Shown piece by piece: positions 7,764 through 16,775 of a DNA stretch of 47,028 nucleotides (the first letter of the stretch is position 1; every line of letters begins with the position of its first letter). The translations under genes and the position numbers were made by a program. The stretch is from Chloroflexota bacterium (GTDB lineage: Bacteria > Chloroflexota > Dehalococcoidia > UBA2979). The notes under the pieces were generated by a model. The model saw only the letters and a program-made list of their open reading frames with translations, was not told where the DNA came from and did no database searches. Where the stretch lies: the NCBI GenBank assembly GCA_002710905.1, contig PAJB01000015.1:46782-93809 (forward strand), in the 5' to 3' direction.

Positions 7764-9194
7764 TTATTCCTGCCACAATTTCTTAATTATTTTCAACATA
7801 CCAAAAATGAATAAAGCACCGAACAATAGAAAAGCTAAACTTTTTGTATTTTGATAGAAAGGCCTACTATTTCTATCAGAATCAATCTTTTCAGCAGTTG
7901 AATTGTTTTTAGATAGCGCTTTATCGCCTGCCTGTAATGAACGAGGTGTGGTGAGTGGTTTTATAACTGGTGATGCAGTCATATTATTGCCTATATCTAA
8001 TTTTTCTAATATTACTTTTGGCATTTTATGAAAATCTCTCCAAGCTAAGTACAATGAATCCTGATCGTAATTATAGATCTGCAACAAAGCATCCTCTAAT
8101 CCATTATCTGCTTTTAATTTTTGAAAAAAACTTTTATATTTATTTTCACCAAATTCTTCAATTAAGTATTTTGTTACAGAATATGACTGCGCATAGAATG
8201 CATTAACTTTTTCTGGAGTACCAGGCTTGCCCTGAATAGAAGAAAGTCGGAATACAGTATCTCGCTGGATCATATCTGAAATAATGAAATCATAGTTTGG
8301 ACTATCCATCAAATATACAGCCAAGCCTTCATCTACCCAAAAAGGCAACTTAGTAAACGAACCTTCACCAGCTATTTGAGTCATGATATGAGTAATTTCA
8401 TGTCTGATTATACTTTCATTGCCAGCATATCGATGTACTACATCAGATCGATATTTCACTCCTTCAGTCACAGTGCCCTCGCTAAATTTCTTACTTTTAG
8501 GAGGAACAGCTAAAGATGCATCATCAGGCGTTCTATAATAAATAATTCTTATCGGAAACTTAATTTCAATATCAAGCAAATTAACTGCTTCATTAATTAC
8601 ATCATTAGCTGCAAAATAAGCATTAATAATATCTCTATCCTCCCTACCATAAAAAAATAAATCTAAATTATTTGTTTCACCAATTTGATTCCATTTAAAT
8701 TGTCCATCAAGAAATACAAAATTATATGTTGCTGTTCTTACAAGATTATTATCACTATCAACAAACTCCCAATAATACTCAAAAATGGAACCAACAGGAA
8801 TATACAAACTGTTAGAAGACCCTTTATTTGAGTCAAGATCAACAATAAATGCTACTTCGCCCTTGGCAAAATCATTTAACCACTGAATTTTTTTTGCATT
8901 TTGTAAAGATGCTTCTTTGTCTCCAAGTGTTTCTACTTGGTTATCTGAAGGATTTGGCAAAGAATAAAATAGTTTAGCTGATTTAAATTGTTTTGTCTCA
9001 TTTTGAACAGCTGCAAAAGAAATTATTCTTGGATCATCGCTGTTTACACCTAGGAAAGTAATTCCATTAATTGGGTCAGCTGTTTTATGTAAAATTGATA
9101 TATCATTTGAATCTTCAGCATAGCCATTTATAGTAAATATAATAAATAAAGTGCTTAAAGAAAGTAGTGATAATAATATTTTAGAAAAAGACAA
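7764..9194 (-). CDS. Membrane-anchored peptidase MA-like gluzincin metallopeptidase
   Basis: Probable extracytoplasmic zinc metallopeptidase. An N-terminal signal peptide (residues 1-27) ends around NGYAED. A beta-rich domain of about 170 residues follows, then the HExxH zinc site H265-E-I-T-H269 inside IIRHEITHIMTQIAG. The gluzincin third-ligand block WVDEGLAVYL lies some 20 residues downstream. The C terminus has one membrane span (LAFLLFGALFIFGMLKII) and a short basic tail, so the catalytic part faces outward. This matches the peptidase MA family, which is frequent in Chloroflexota. The start is TTG at 9194 with AAGG upstream, 10 nt after the prfB stop, suggesting cotranscription with folD-prfB. 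Substrate unknown. Confidence 0.8.
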   Translation of the reverse strand: MSFSKILLSLLSLSTLFIIFTINGYAEDSNDISILHKTADPINGITFLGVNSDDPRIISFAAVQNETKQFKSAKLFYSLPNPSDNQVETLGDKEASLQNAKKIQWLNDFAKGEVAFIVDLDSNKGSSNSLYIPVGSIFEYYWEFVDSDNNLVRTATYNFVFLDGQFKWNQIGETNNLDLFFYGREDRDIINAYFAANDVINEAVNLLDIEIKFPIRIIYYRTPDDASLAVPPKSKKFSEGTVTEGVKYRSDVVHRYAGNESIIRHEITHIMTQIAGEGSFTKLPFWVDEGLAVYLMDSPNYDFIISDMIQRDTVFRLSSIQGKPGTPEKVNAFYAQSYSVTKYLIEEFGENKYKSFFQKLKADNGLEDALLQIYNYDQDSLYLAWRDFHKMPKVILEKLDIGNNMTASPVIKPLTTPRSLQAGDKALSKNNSTAEKIDSDRNSRPFYQNTKSLAFLLFGALFIFGMLKIIKKLWQE

Positions 9195-9204
9195 TTTGTT
9201 TACC

Positions 9205-10303
9205 TTATTTCATTAACAAATATGATTTTATAAATTCATCAATGGCTCCGTCAAGTACTGCATTGACATTAGAAGTTTCAATATTTGTACGTAAGTCCTT
9301 AACCATCTTATAGGGATGTAAAACATAAGAACGAATTTGATTGCCCCAGCCAGCAACAATATGTTCGCCACGTTCTTCTAATAATACTTTCTCTTTTTCT
9401 TCCAACTGCAATTTAAGTAATTTTGACTTCAAAACCATTAAAGCAGTTTCTCTATTCCGTGCCTGCGATCTTTCATTTTGACACGTAACGACAATACCAG
9501 AAGGTAAGTGTGTAATTCGTACTGCTGTATCATTCTTTTGCACACTTTGACCCCCATGACCAGACGCACGATAAGTATCAATACGAATATCTTCTTGACT
9601 AATTTCTATGTTATCGTCGTCATCATCAACTTTTGGGCTAGCTTCTACAAGTGCAAAACTAGTATGGCGAGATTTTGAAGCATCAAAAGGTGAAATTCTA
9701 ACTAATCTATGTACGCCTTTTTCAGCTTTTAATAATCCATATGCTTTATCACCTGTAACAGCAAACTGCACAGATTTAATTCCTGCTTCGTCACTAGCAT
9801 TTATAGAAATAATTTCGGTTAAAAAGTTATTGTTCTTAGCCCATCTTAAATACATTCTGAGAAGCATTTCTGCCCAATCTTGAGCTTCAGTGCCTCCTGC
9901 ACCTGAATGAATTGAAATGAGTGCGTCATGCAAATCATATTCTTCTTTAAAAGTAATCTCTAGCTGCATTGCAGACACTTGATTTTCATAATCATTTGTT
10001 AGATCCACTAATTCCTGATACAAGTCATCGGTATTGTCTTTTTCATCATCTATAAGAGATAACGCAGTACTAATATCACCAGATATAGATTGAATTTGTA
10101 CAATCTGACTCTGTAAATTTTCTATTTTGTTAATTTCTTGCATAACCTCTCGAGCTTGATTTGGATTATTCCAAAAATGATCCTTGTTTGAAGTAGCAAG
10201 GAGAGTATTAAGAGTTTTATTTTTAGCTTTTAGGTCAAAGACTCTCCAAAATTTGATTGAAAAGTTTTGTTATTTCATTATATTTATTCTTAAGTTCATC
10301 CAT
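9205..10303 (-). CDS. prfB: Peptide chain release factor 2, with programmed +1 frameshift
   Basis: Releases completed proteins at UAA and UGA codons. The main frame contains the anticodon-mimic SPF (in RISPFDASKSRH) and the peptidyl-hydrolase motif GHGGQ. It lacks an N terminus unless a second reading frame is joined: ATG at 10303-10301 opens a 22-codon frame (MDELKNKYNEITKLFN...ESL) ending in UGA at 10237-10235. Skipping U10237 after CUU (10240-10238) continues as DLKAKNKTLNTLL, the conserved family sequence. The joined protein is 365 residues, the same as E. coli RF2. The site has the classic form, with GGAG 3 nt before CUU UGA C, so low RF2 favours frameshifting and the gene autoregulates. 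It starts 14 nt after folD. Confidence 0.95.
10234..10247 (-). other. prfB: Programmed +1 ribosomal frameshift site of prfB
   Basis: On the minus strand the sequence reads GGAGAGTCTTTGAC. A Shine-Dalgarno-like GGAG (10247-10244) sits three bases before the slippery CUU (10240-10238), followed by the UGA stop and a C, the poor-termination context. This matches the arrangement known from E. coli (SD-like, 3 nt, CUU UGA C). Translation in the +1 frame resumes at GAC (10236-10234). Confidence 0.95.
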
Positions 10304-10317
10304 ATTTTTAACCAAAT

Positions 10318-11199
10318 TTAACTATTTAACTTAGCAGCACGCAATGTATTGCTCACAACCATGGCAATTGTCATTGGGCCAACGCCTCCAGGAACAGGAG
10401 TGATCATTGAAGCTTTTGAGAGTACCGATTCAAAATTAACGTCACCAACTAATTTATAACCATTTTTATTATTTGTATCATCTACTCTATTAATACCAAC
10501 ATCAATTATCACTGCTCCTTCTTTAATCATTGTGCCATCTATAAATTCAGCTATACCAATAGCAACAATTAGTATATCCGCTTTTTTTGTTACACTTGAC
10601 AAATCTGTTGTAGCACTATGTGCCAATGTTACAGTTGCGTTTCCTTTATCTGATTTCATTGATAGCAATGCAGACAATGGCTTGCCCACTAAGGTTGAGC
10701 GACCTACAACTACTATATTTTTCCCTGGTATTTCAACTCCATTTCTGTGTAATAATTCTCTGACTCCAAGAGGAGTTGCTGGGACAAAATTTGGCTCTCC
10801 TTTGAGCAAAGCACCCAAATTATTATTTGACAATCCATCAACATCTTTATTAATATCTATGGCAGCAAGAATTGCTGAACTGTCAATATGTTTAGGCAAA
10901 GGCAACTGAATTAATATTCCGCTTATATTTTTATCAATATTCAATTTCTTGATTACGTTTAATATATCTTGTGTTGATATAGATGATTCCATTTTAATTG
11001 TATTATGAGTCATGCCTACTGATTCACAAGCACGACCTTTATTTCTAACATAAACCTCTGACGCAGGATCATTCCCAACAATGATTGCAGTTAAGTGTGG
11101 AGAAGGATTACCTAATTGAACAAATTGCTCCACCTCTTTAGCAATTTCATTTCTGATATTGCCTGCTATTAGTTTTCCGTCAATTAATTTAGTTTCCAT
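10318..11199 (-). CDS. folD: Methylenetetrahydrofolate dehydrogenase/cyclohydrolase FolD
   Basis: Bifunctional enzyme that interconverts 5,10-methylene-, 5,10-methenyl- and 10-formyl-tetrahydrofolate using NADP. At 293 residues it has the usual length. Seen: the catalytic pair Y50 and K54 in VYVRNKGRACE, the QLPLP block, KDVDGL, the nucleotide-binding GRSTLVGKP, and the C-terminal TPVPGGVGPMTIAM. It is first in a three-gene minus-strand run with prfB (14 nt on) and the peptidase MA gene. It is divergent from acpS across an 80-nt AT-rich gap with a TATAAT-like box at 11233-11228. Confidence 0.96.
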   Translation of the reverse strand: METKLIDGKLIAGNIRNEIAKEVEQFVQLGNPSPHLTAIIVGNDPASEVYVRNKGRACESVGMTHNTIKMESSISTQDILNVIKKLNIDKNISGILIQLPLPKHIDSSAILAAIDINKDVDGLSNNNLGALLKGEPNFVPATPLGVRELLHRNGVEIPGKNIVVVGRSTLVGKPLSALLSMKSDKGNATVTLAHSATTDLSSVTKKADILIVAIGIAEFIDGTMIKEGAVIIDVGINRVDDTNNKNGYKLVGDVNFESVLSKASMITPVPGGVGPMTIAMVVSNTLRAAKLNS

Positions 11200-11227
11200 A
11201 AAAAACGATCCTCAATTAGTAAATAAT

Positions 11228-11235
11228 ATTATACT
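11228..11235. promoter_or_regulatory. Overlapping divergent -10 boxes between folD and acpS
   Basis: The 80-nt gap holds TATAAT on the minus strand (11233-11228, about 30 nt before the folD ATG) and TATACT on the plus strand (11230-11235, about 45 nt before acpS). The two overlap, so binding may be mutually exclusive. A short dyad TTAGTA/TACTAA (11216-11221, 11232-11237) spans the area. No good -35 box is visible for either direction and the region is very AT-rich, so this is a weak prediction. Confidence 0.3.
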
Positions 11236-11279
11236 AAAATAGTAAAAAATATGAATAAATGATTTTTTTGGAATAGAAA

Positions 11280-11669
11280 ATGGATATAAACGAAATGCAG
11301 GCAATAGGTATAGATGCTATTGAGATTGATCGAATAAAGAAAGTGTATCAAAGATTCGGTGATAAATTTCTTGCAAGAGTATACACCCAAAAAGAAATAG
11401 CTTTTTGTAGAGGGCGTATATTAGAATTATCAGCTCGATTCGCTGGTAAAGAAGCTGCGATGAAAGCACTTGGGACTGGGATTATCGGCATAAGCTGGAA
11501 AGAAATTGAAATTTTATCCAATCGTAGAGGCAAGCCAGTAATTTACTTTCATGGAAAAGCAAAAAAAAGAGCTACTGATATGAAATTACGCGCCACTGAT
11601 ATATCAATTACTCATTTAAATTCAATTGCAATTGTCATTGTAGTGGGTATTTCAGAAAAGGAAAAATAA
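11280..11669 (+). CDS. acpS: Holo-[acyl-carrier-protein] synthase
   Basis: Transfers the 4'-phosphopantetheine arm of CoA to the serine of apo-acyl carrier protein, activating it for fatty acid synthesis. The 129-residue length and trimeric AcpS motifs fit: GIDAIEIDRI with metal-binding D12, and RFAGKEAAMKALG with E58. The C-terminal strand is ITHLNSIAIVIVVG. The ATG could also be the second one at 11295 (MQAIGID), five codons later. The stop codon abuts the ATG of the NAD(P)HX repair gene with no spacer (TAAATG), implying coupled translation. It heads a lipid-synthesis run with fabD and two fabF genes. Confidence 0.93.
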   Translation: MDINEMQAIGIDAIEIDRIKKVYQRFGDKFLARVYTQKEIAFCRGRILELSARFAGKEAAMKALGTGIIGISWKEIEILSNRRGKPVIYFHGKAKKRATDMKLRATDISITHLNSIAIVIVVGISEKEK

Positions 11670-13244
11670 ATGGATCAAAATAGTATTGTAACCATTGCAG
11701 AAATACAAAAAGCAGAAAAAATAACTTTTAATACCGAAAAGAAGCTCAATTCAGCAATTGAAAATGCAGGTTTAATTATTGCGCAAGAAGCATCAATTAA
11801 TGCAAATTACAATGAAGAGTTAAATGTACTAATTCTAGTTGGCCCAGGTAATAATGGTAGTGATGCTTTGGTAGCTGCAAGATTACTTGCGGAGTGGGGT
11901 GCAATCGTTAGTATTTTTTTACTTAAAAAACGAAATGATTTATCTAAATTTTTAAAAAAAATAGAAAATAAAATAAAATTCATTGAAGTTATATCAAAAA
12001 TCAGTTCTATCCAACAACAAAAAATCATGCGACAAAGTCACTGTATCATTGATGGGCTTTATGGAATTGGCTGGGACTTAGATAGAAAGGAATCAAAATT
12101 AAACAAAATCGGTGAACAATTAATTAAAAGAGTAAATAATAATAAAAAATTTATACTATCTATCGATATACCATCAGGAATTAATGCAAATACTGGCCAG
12201 GCAGCAAAAAATACTATTTTTGCTGATATAACAGTAACCTTTGGTGCACTAAAAATAGGTATGACTCAAGAGCCTGCTCTCTCACATGCAGGAAATATAA
12301 TTGTAGAAAATCTTGGAATTGATAAGAATATTAAAAAAAATACAGCTAAAATAATTTCTTTAGATAAATCAATAATAAAACCACTGATAAGAAAAAAAGC
12401 AAGCCATAAAGGTAATTTCGGAAAATTATTAATTATAGCTGGTTCAAGGCAATACCCTGGTGCTGCAATTTTGACTTGTGAAAGCGCACTAATCGCTGGC
12501 ACAGGTTTAATTAAGCTTTTTTCAACAAAATTTGTTCAACAAACAACGGTGATTAAAATACCTGAAATAACTCACTCTCATACACAAAATGGTGAATATT
12601 TAAATATGGCCTCATATGAGGAATTCGTAGAAAATATCAATAATTTCGATGCAATTATTTTGGGTCCAGGGATTTCACAAAATAAAAGTACTATTGATTT
12701 AATGATCAAAATAATTGATTTTTTGAGAAAAAATCCATCATCACCACCGGTAGTAATAGATGCAGATGGTTTAAATATTTTGTCCCAAATCAAAAAATGG
12801 CCTATTAAATTATCAAAAAAATTTATACTAACGCCGCATGTAGGAGAAATGGCAGGCTTAATGAATATATCAACAAAAAAAGTAAATAATAACAGATTAT
12901 CAATAAGCAAAGAGTTGGCAAAAAAAACAAACTCAATCATATTATTAAAAGGTTCAGGAACAATTCTAACTAATGGAAAGGAAATACTGATTTCTAATAA
13001 ATCTATTCCTGCATTAGCAACAGCTGGCACTGGAGATATATTAAGTGGATTAATAGGTGGATTTATTGCTCAGGGAATTTCTCCAATGAATGCTGCATCG
13101 ACTGCAATCTATTTCCATGCAGAATCAGGAATATTGGCACAAAAAGATATTGGTGAAATTTCTAGTAAGGCATCAGACTTATTTAGATATTTACCTCAAG
13201 CAATTAATCAAATTACTGAAAATAATAATAAAAAAATTCTTTGA
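11670..13244 (+). CDS. nnrD: Bifunctional NAD(P)HX epimerase / ADP-dependent NAD(P)HX dehydratase
   Basis: Repairs hydrated NADH and NADPH, the damaged forms NAD(P)HX. The N-terminal YjeF-like epimerase half (residues 1-215) has VGPGNNGSDALVAARLL and SIDIPSGINANTG. The C-terminal ribokinase-like dehydratase half (about 235-524) has SHKGNFGKLLIIAGS, ILGPGISQNK, VVIDADGLNIL, LTPHVGEMAGL and TAGTGDILSGLIGGFIAQG. The epimerase motif carries GNNGSDA where GNNGGDG is usual. Length 524 fits the fused form. The gene abuts acpS, a pairing common in bacteria, and is followed by fabD after a possible internal promoter. Confidence 0.93.
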   Translation: MDQNSIVTIAEIQKAEKITFNTEKKLNSAIENAGLIIAQEASINANYNEELNVLILVGPGNNGSDALVAARLLAEWGAIVSIFLLKKRNDLSKFLKKIENKIKFIEVISKISSIQQQKIMRQSHCIIDGLYGIGWDLDRKESKLNKIGEQLIKRVNNNKKFILSIDIPSGINANTGQAAKNTIFADITVTFGALKIGMTQEPALSHAGNIIVENLGIDKNIKKNTAKIISLDKSIIKPLIRKKASHKGNFGKLLIIAGSRQYPGAAILTCESALIAGTGLIKLFSTKFVQQTTVIKIPEITHSHTQNGEYLNMASYEEFVENINNFDAIILGPGISQNKSTIDLMIKIIDFLRKNPSSPPVVIDADGLNILSQIKKWPIKLSKKFILTPHVGEMAGLMNISTKKVNNNRLSISKELAKKTNSIILLKGSGTILTNGKEILISNKSIPALATAGTGDILSGLIGGFIAQGISPMNAASTAIYFHAESGILAQKDIGEISSKASDLFRYLPQAINQITENNNKKIL

Positions 13245-13293
13245 TCTGATAAATATTTACATTCTGTTAAATTACTTAATTCTTGCTGTACAC

Positions 13294-13299
13294 TATAAT
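13294..13299 (+). promoter_or_regulatory. Consensus -10 box upstream of fabD
   Basis: A perfect TATAAT lies 23 nt before the chosen fabD ATG at 13322, in the 77-nt gap after nnrD. The predicted transcript would have a leader of only about 15 nt that just contains the GAGGA ribosome-binding site (13309-13313). No strong -35 box is seen at the right spacing, so the promoter may be weak or need an activator. It would allow fabD-fabF-fabF to be expressed apart from acpS-nnrD. Confidence 0.4.
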
Positions 13300-13321
13300 A
13301 TGTATATTGAGGAATGCGAAT

Positions 13322-14299
13322 ATGCCAAAATCTCAAATTACGTATATGTTTCCTGGCCAAGGAGCACAATATCCCTCCATGGCAGAACCGATTTGTAAGG
13401 TATCAAAACAAGCATCGAGAGTCTTTGAAGAGGCAAATGAGATATTAAATTATAATTTATTAGATTTATGTATAAATGGGTCTGAGAACGATTTAAAGAA
13501 TACATTAGTTACACAACCCGCTATCGTTGTAACCTCAATGGCTTTATATAAAGGCCTTGAGGAAAAATTAACTGAAGAGGGAATAAATATTTTTCCTGAT
13601 ATTTTATCTGGGCATTCATTAGGCATTCTGACAGCAGCAATAGCGAGTAATAGTCTTACATTAAAAGATGGTATCGAAATTGCATCAAAACGTGGGGGCA
13701 TAATGTCAAAAAATTATGAAATTAAACCAGTTACAATGTCAGGGATTATCGGTCTAAATATTGATACAGTAGAAGAAATTTGTAAAGAAGCTACTGCATC
13801 TCAAAAGGATAGAGTAGATGTAGCCAATTATAATTTAGAAAATCAAATTGTGATATCCGGCCATACAAGTGCAGTAAATAAAGCTGCAAAAATTGCTCAA
13901 AGTAAAAAGGCAAAGGTAATTAACTTAAAAGTAAGAGTTTCCAGTCATACTTCATTGCATATTGAAGAATCAAATGAATTTGCAGAAATCATTAATAATT
14001 ATGATTTTATAAAACCAGAAACACCCGTTCTATCAAATATATCATCAAAAATTCTAAACTCCGCAGAGAAAATCAAATTTGAACTATCTAATCAAATGCA
14101 TAAACCTGTTCTTTGGTACAAAAATATGGAGACTCTTTCAAAAAATAATATAAGTATATTTATTGAAATTGGTCCAGGCAATGTTCTTTCAAGATTAGTA
14201 AAAAAATTTATGCCTCATGTTTTAAGTTTTTCAATTTCAAAAGATTCAATAGAAAACTATCCTATAGGAAAGATTTTGGACCATAAGGAGGAATTCTAA
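13322..14299 (+). CDS. fabD: Malonyl-CoA:ACP transacylase
   Basis: Loads malonyl groups from CoA onto acyl carrier protein. Seen: MFPGQGAQ at the N terminus, the nucleophile S99 in SGHSLG, the downstream catalytic-histidine region VSSHTSLH, and the C-terminal EIGPGNVLSRLVKK. An in-frame ATG exists 39 nt earlier, but the start at 13322 is preferred because GAGGA precedes it by 8 nt and the protein then begins MPKSQITYMFPGQG as family members do, giving 325 residues. The stop codon overlaps the next gene's ATG by one base (TAATG). Neighbours fit fatty acid synthesis; no acpP or fabG is in this cluster. Confidence 0.95.
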   Translation: MPKSQITYMFPGQGAQYPSMAEPICKVSKQASRVFEEANEILNYNLLDLCINGSENDLKNTLVTQPAIVVTSMALYKGLEEKLTEEGINIFPDILSGHSLGILTAAIASNSLTLKDGIEIASKRGGIMSKNYEIKPVTMSGIIGLNIDTVEEICKEATASQKDRVDVANYNLENQIVISGHTSAVNKAAKIAQSKKAKVINLKVRVSSHTSLHIEESNEFAEIINNYDFIKPETPVLSNISSKILNSAEKIKFELSNQMHKPVLWYKNMETLSKNNISIFIEIGPGNVLSRLVKKFMPHVLSFSISKDSIENYPIGKILDHKEEF

Positions 14300-15543
14300 T
14301 GCAAAGGCGAATTGTCATTACTGGAATTGGCATGCTGACGCCATTGGGTAATACTACAAAGAACACATGGGAGTCTCTTGTAAATGGTCAGTCTGGAATC
14401 GACTATATTGAATCATTTGATACTTCAAATTTTGAATGTAAATATGGCGGAGAATTAAAAAATTTTAATGAAAACGATTTTATCAGTGAAAAATTAAACC
14501 GTCGCCTTGATCGATCTTCAGTGCTCGCTCTTGCGGCATCAAGACAAGCAATAGAAGATGCTGGATTAAATCTACCTTTTGAATATGCCGAAAGAACGGG
14601 TATAGCATTAGGGACAGGTATTGGTGGTGCGCATCTCTTAGTTGAAAATTATGAGAAACTAAAAAATAAAGGACCGAGAAGAGTATCTCCTTTCCTAATT
14701 ACACATATGCTCCCTGATACTGCAAGTGGCTTACTATCAATTGAATATGGAGCATTTGGCCCTAATCTTGCAGTTACAGCTGCTTGTGCAACAGGAGGAA
14801 CGGTCATTGGAGAGGCTTACGAAATGATTAAAAGAGATGATGCAGATATTATGATTACTGGTGGCTTTGAAGCATCTATGCAACCAATTTACTTATCTGC
14901 ATTTCAATCAATGAAAGCGCTCGCGTTAGATAATATACCTGCTAAAGCATGCAAGCCTTTCGATTTAAATAGAAGCGGGTTTACTTTATCAGAAGGAGCA
15001 ACAATTTTGGTGATTGAAGAATTAAGTAGTGCAAAAAAAAGAAAAGCTAAGATTTATGCAGAAGTCATTTCATCAGCAAATGCTGCTGATGGTTATGATA
15101 TGGCTACTCCACATGAAAATGGTAGAGGTGTGAGTTTAGCAATAAAACAATCATTAAAAAAAGGAAATTTAAAACCTGAGATGATTAATTATATTAATGC
15201 ACATGGCTCTGGCACACCTATTAATGATAAAGTCGAAACCAAAGCAATCAAATCAATTTTTGGTGATCATGCTTATAAATTATCTGTTTCGTCATCGAAA
15301 TCAATGACTGGCCATATGATGGGTGCTACTGGAGCAACTGAAGCAGCAATCGCAGCATTAGTATGCAAAGAGCAGGTAATTCCACCAACAATTAATTTGC
15401 AAAATGCTGACCCAGATTGTGATCTGGATTATGTTCCCAATATAGCAAAATCTAAAGATGTCAATTATGCTATGAGTACTTCTGTGGGTCTTGGCGGACA
15501 CAATGCAGCAATTATTTTTAAAAGATGGGAAAATAATGACTGA
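14299..15543 (+). CDS. fabF: Beta-ketoacyl-ACP synthase II, first copy
   Basis: Condenses malonyl-ACP with an acyl chain in fatty acid elongation. It is a complete 414-residue KAS enzyme with the Cys-His-His triad: C163 in TAACATGG, H302 in NAHGSGTPIND and H339 in KSMTGHMMGATGATE. The C terminus ends in VGLGGHNAAIIF. It starts on the last base of fabD's stop and overlaps the second fabF by 8 nt, so the three are translated as a unit. The two fabF copies are clearly related but diverged along their whole length, as expected for an old duplication with different chain-length or substrate preference. Which one is the general elongation enzyme cannot be told. Confidence 0.92.
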   Translation: MQRRIVITGIGMLTPLGNTTKNTWESLVNGQSGIDYIESFDTSNFECKYGGELKNFNENDFISEKLNRRLDRSSVLALAASRQAIEDAGLNLPFEYAERTGIALGTGIGGAHLLVENYEKLKNKGPRRVSPFLITHMLPDTASGLLSIEYGAFGPNLAVTAACATGGTVIGEAYEMIKRDDADIMITGGFEASMQPIYLSAFQSMKALALDNIPAKACKPFDLNRSGFTLSEGATILVIEELSSAKKRKAKIYAEVISSANAADGYDMATPHENGRGVSLAIKQSLKKGNLKPEMINYINAHGSGTPINDKVETKAIKSIFGDHAYKLSVSSSKSMTGHMMGATGATEAAIAALVCKEQVIPPTINLQNADPDCDLDYVPNIAKSKDVNYAMSTSVGLGGHNAAIIFKRWENND

Positions 15544-16774
15544 TAAAAGAGTTGTAATTACCGGTATTGGAATGATAACTCCCGTTGGTAATTCGACTGA
15601 AGAATCATTCAATAACTTGCTCAATGGTCAGAGTGGTATTACTGAAGTAACATTATGCGACACATCAGATATAGAAGTTAAAATTGCTGGAGAAGTAAAA
15701 TTTGATCCTTCAAAATATCTTGACAATAAACAGCAAAAAAGAATGGATCGGTTTACACAATTTGCTATTATTGCCGCAAATGAAGCAATAAATGATTCAA
15801 GTCTAAATATTAGTAAAATTAGTAATGAAACAGGTGTGATTATTGGTTGCGGCATTGGTGGGCTTACAACTTTAGAAGAACAATATGATGTATTAAGAAA
15901 TAAAGGACCACAAAGAGTCTCACCTCTATTAGTGCCGATGTATATCGCTGATATGGCTGCAGGGCAAATTTCTATTCAGCATAGTATAAAAGGCCCAAGT
16001 TTTGACACAGTTTCTGCATGTGCTTCAGGGACAGATGCTGTAGGCACCGCCTATGAAATAATTAAAAGGGGAGATTCTATAGCAATGATTGCTGGAGGAG
16101 CTGAAGCTGCTATTACTAGACTCGGCCTATCAGCTTTTAGAGCATCACGCACACTATCAATCAAAGACAATGCAAGACCTGAAGAAGCATCTAAGCCTTT
16201 TGATAAAAATCGTGATGGCTTTGTATTGGCCGAAGGTGCATCTACTTTGATACTAGAAGAAAAAGAGCATGCGGAAAAAAGAAATGCAAAAATATATGCT
16301 GAAATTGTCTCATATAGTCAAACATCAGATGCTTTTCATATTACTCAACCCTCTGAAAATGGTGAGGGGGCCGTTAGGGCTATGCAAAAAGCACTTCTTA
16401 AAGCAAATATTAATCCAGAAGCAATTAACTATATTAATGCTCATGGTACAAGTACTTTACTTAATGATAAAAATGAAACTTCAGCTATAAAAAAAGTATT
16501 TTCCAAACATGCATATGAAATACCGATTAATTCTACTAAATCAATGATAGGACACACACTTGGAGCTGCTGGAGCTATAGAAGCAGCTGTTACAGCTTTA
16601 AGTATAAAAAATCAAAAAGTTCATCCAACCATTAACTTAAAAAACCCTGATGAAGAATGCGATCTAGACTATGTCATTGAAGGTAAACGTGATATTCAAA
16701 TTAAATATGCAATGTCCAATTCATTTGGCTTCGGCGGACATAATGGAGTTTTAATATTGAAGCAATATCAATAA
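15536..16774 (+). CDS. fabF: Beta-ketoacyl-ACP synthase II, second copy
   Basis: Second tandem KAS II paralogue, 412 residues. The catalytic triad is intact: C162 in SACASGTDAVG, H303 in NAHGTSTLLND and H340 in KSMIGHTLGAAGAIE. The C-terminal FGFGGHNGVLIL matches typical FabF more closely than the first copy does. An ATG 45 nt upstream is in frame, but it lies deep in the preceding gene. The ATG at 15536 gives the normal start MTDKRVVITGIGM and has a GGGA ribosome-binding site. Both copies keep the active cysteine, so neither is a chain-length factor of the polyketide type. It ends 1 nt from the convergent tyrS stop codon. Confidence 0.92.
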   Translation: MTDKRVVITGIGMITPVGNSTEESFNNLLNGQSGITEVTLCDTSDIEVKIAGEVKFDPSKYLDNKQQKRMDRFTQFAIIAANEAINDSSLNISKISNETGVIIGCGIGGLTTLEEQYDVLRNKGPQRVSPLLVPMYIADMAAGQISIQHSIKGPSFDTVSACASGTDAVGTAYEIIKRGDSIAMIAGGAEAAITRLGLSAFRASRTLSIKDNARPEEASKPFDKNRDGFVLAEGASTLILEEKEHAEKRNAKIYAEIVSYSQTSDAFHITQPSENGEGAVRAMQKALLKANINPEAINYINAHGTSTLLNDKNETSAIKKVFSKHAYEIPINSTKSMIGHTLGAAGAIEAAVTALSIKNQKVHPTINLKNPDEECDLDYVIEGKRDIQIKYAMSNSFGFGGHNGVLILKQYQ

Positions 16775-16775
16775 A

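Noticed and set aside
9205..10143. prfB as a gene lacking its N terminus, or a pseudogene because of the UGA
   Set aside because: The GGAG-N3-CTT-TGA-C site and the conserved sequence resuming in the +1 frame show programmed frameshifting; the joined protein has the normal length.
10532..10909. 125-codon open frame antisense to folD
   Set aside because: Reverse of the conserved FolD core; low-complexity translation without family signal.
12578..13030. 150-codon open frame on the minus strand inside the NAD(P)HX repair gene
   Set aside because: A shadow of the dehydratase domain with no recognisable motif.
13283..13321. Upstream ATG start for fabD
   Set aside because: It lies before the GAGGA site and overlaps the -10 box; the family N terminus begins at the ATG at 13322.
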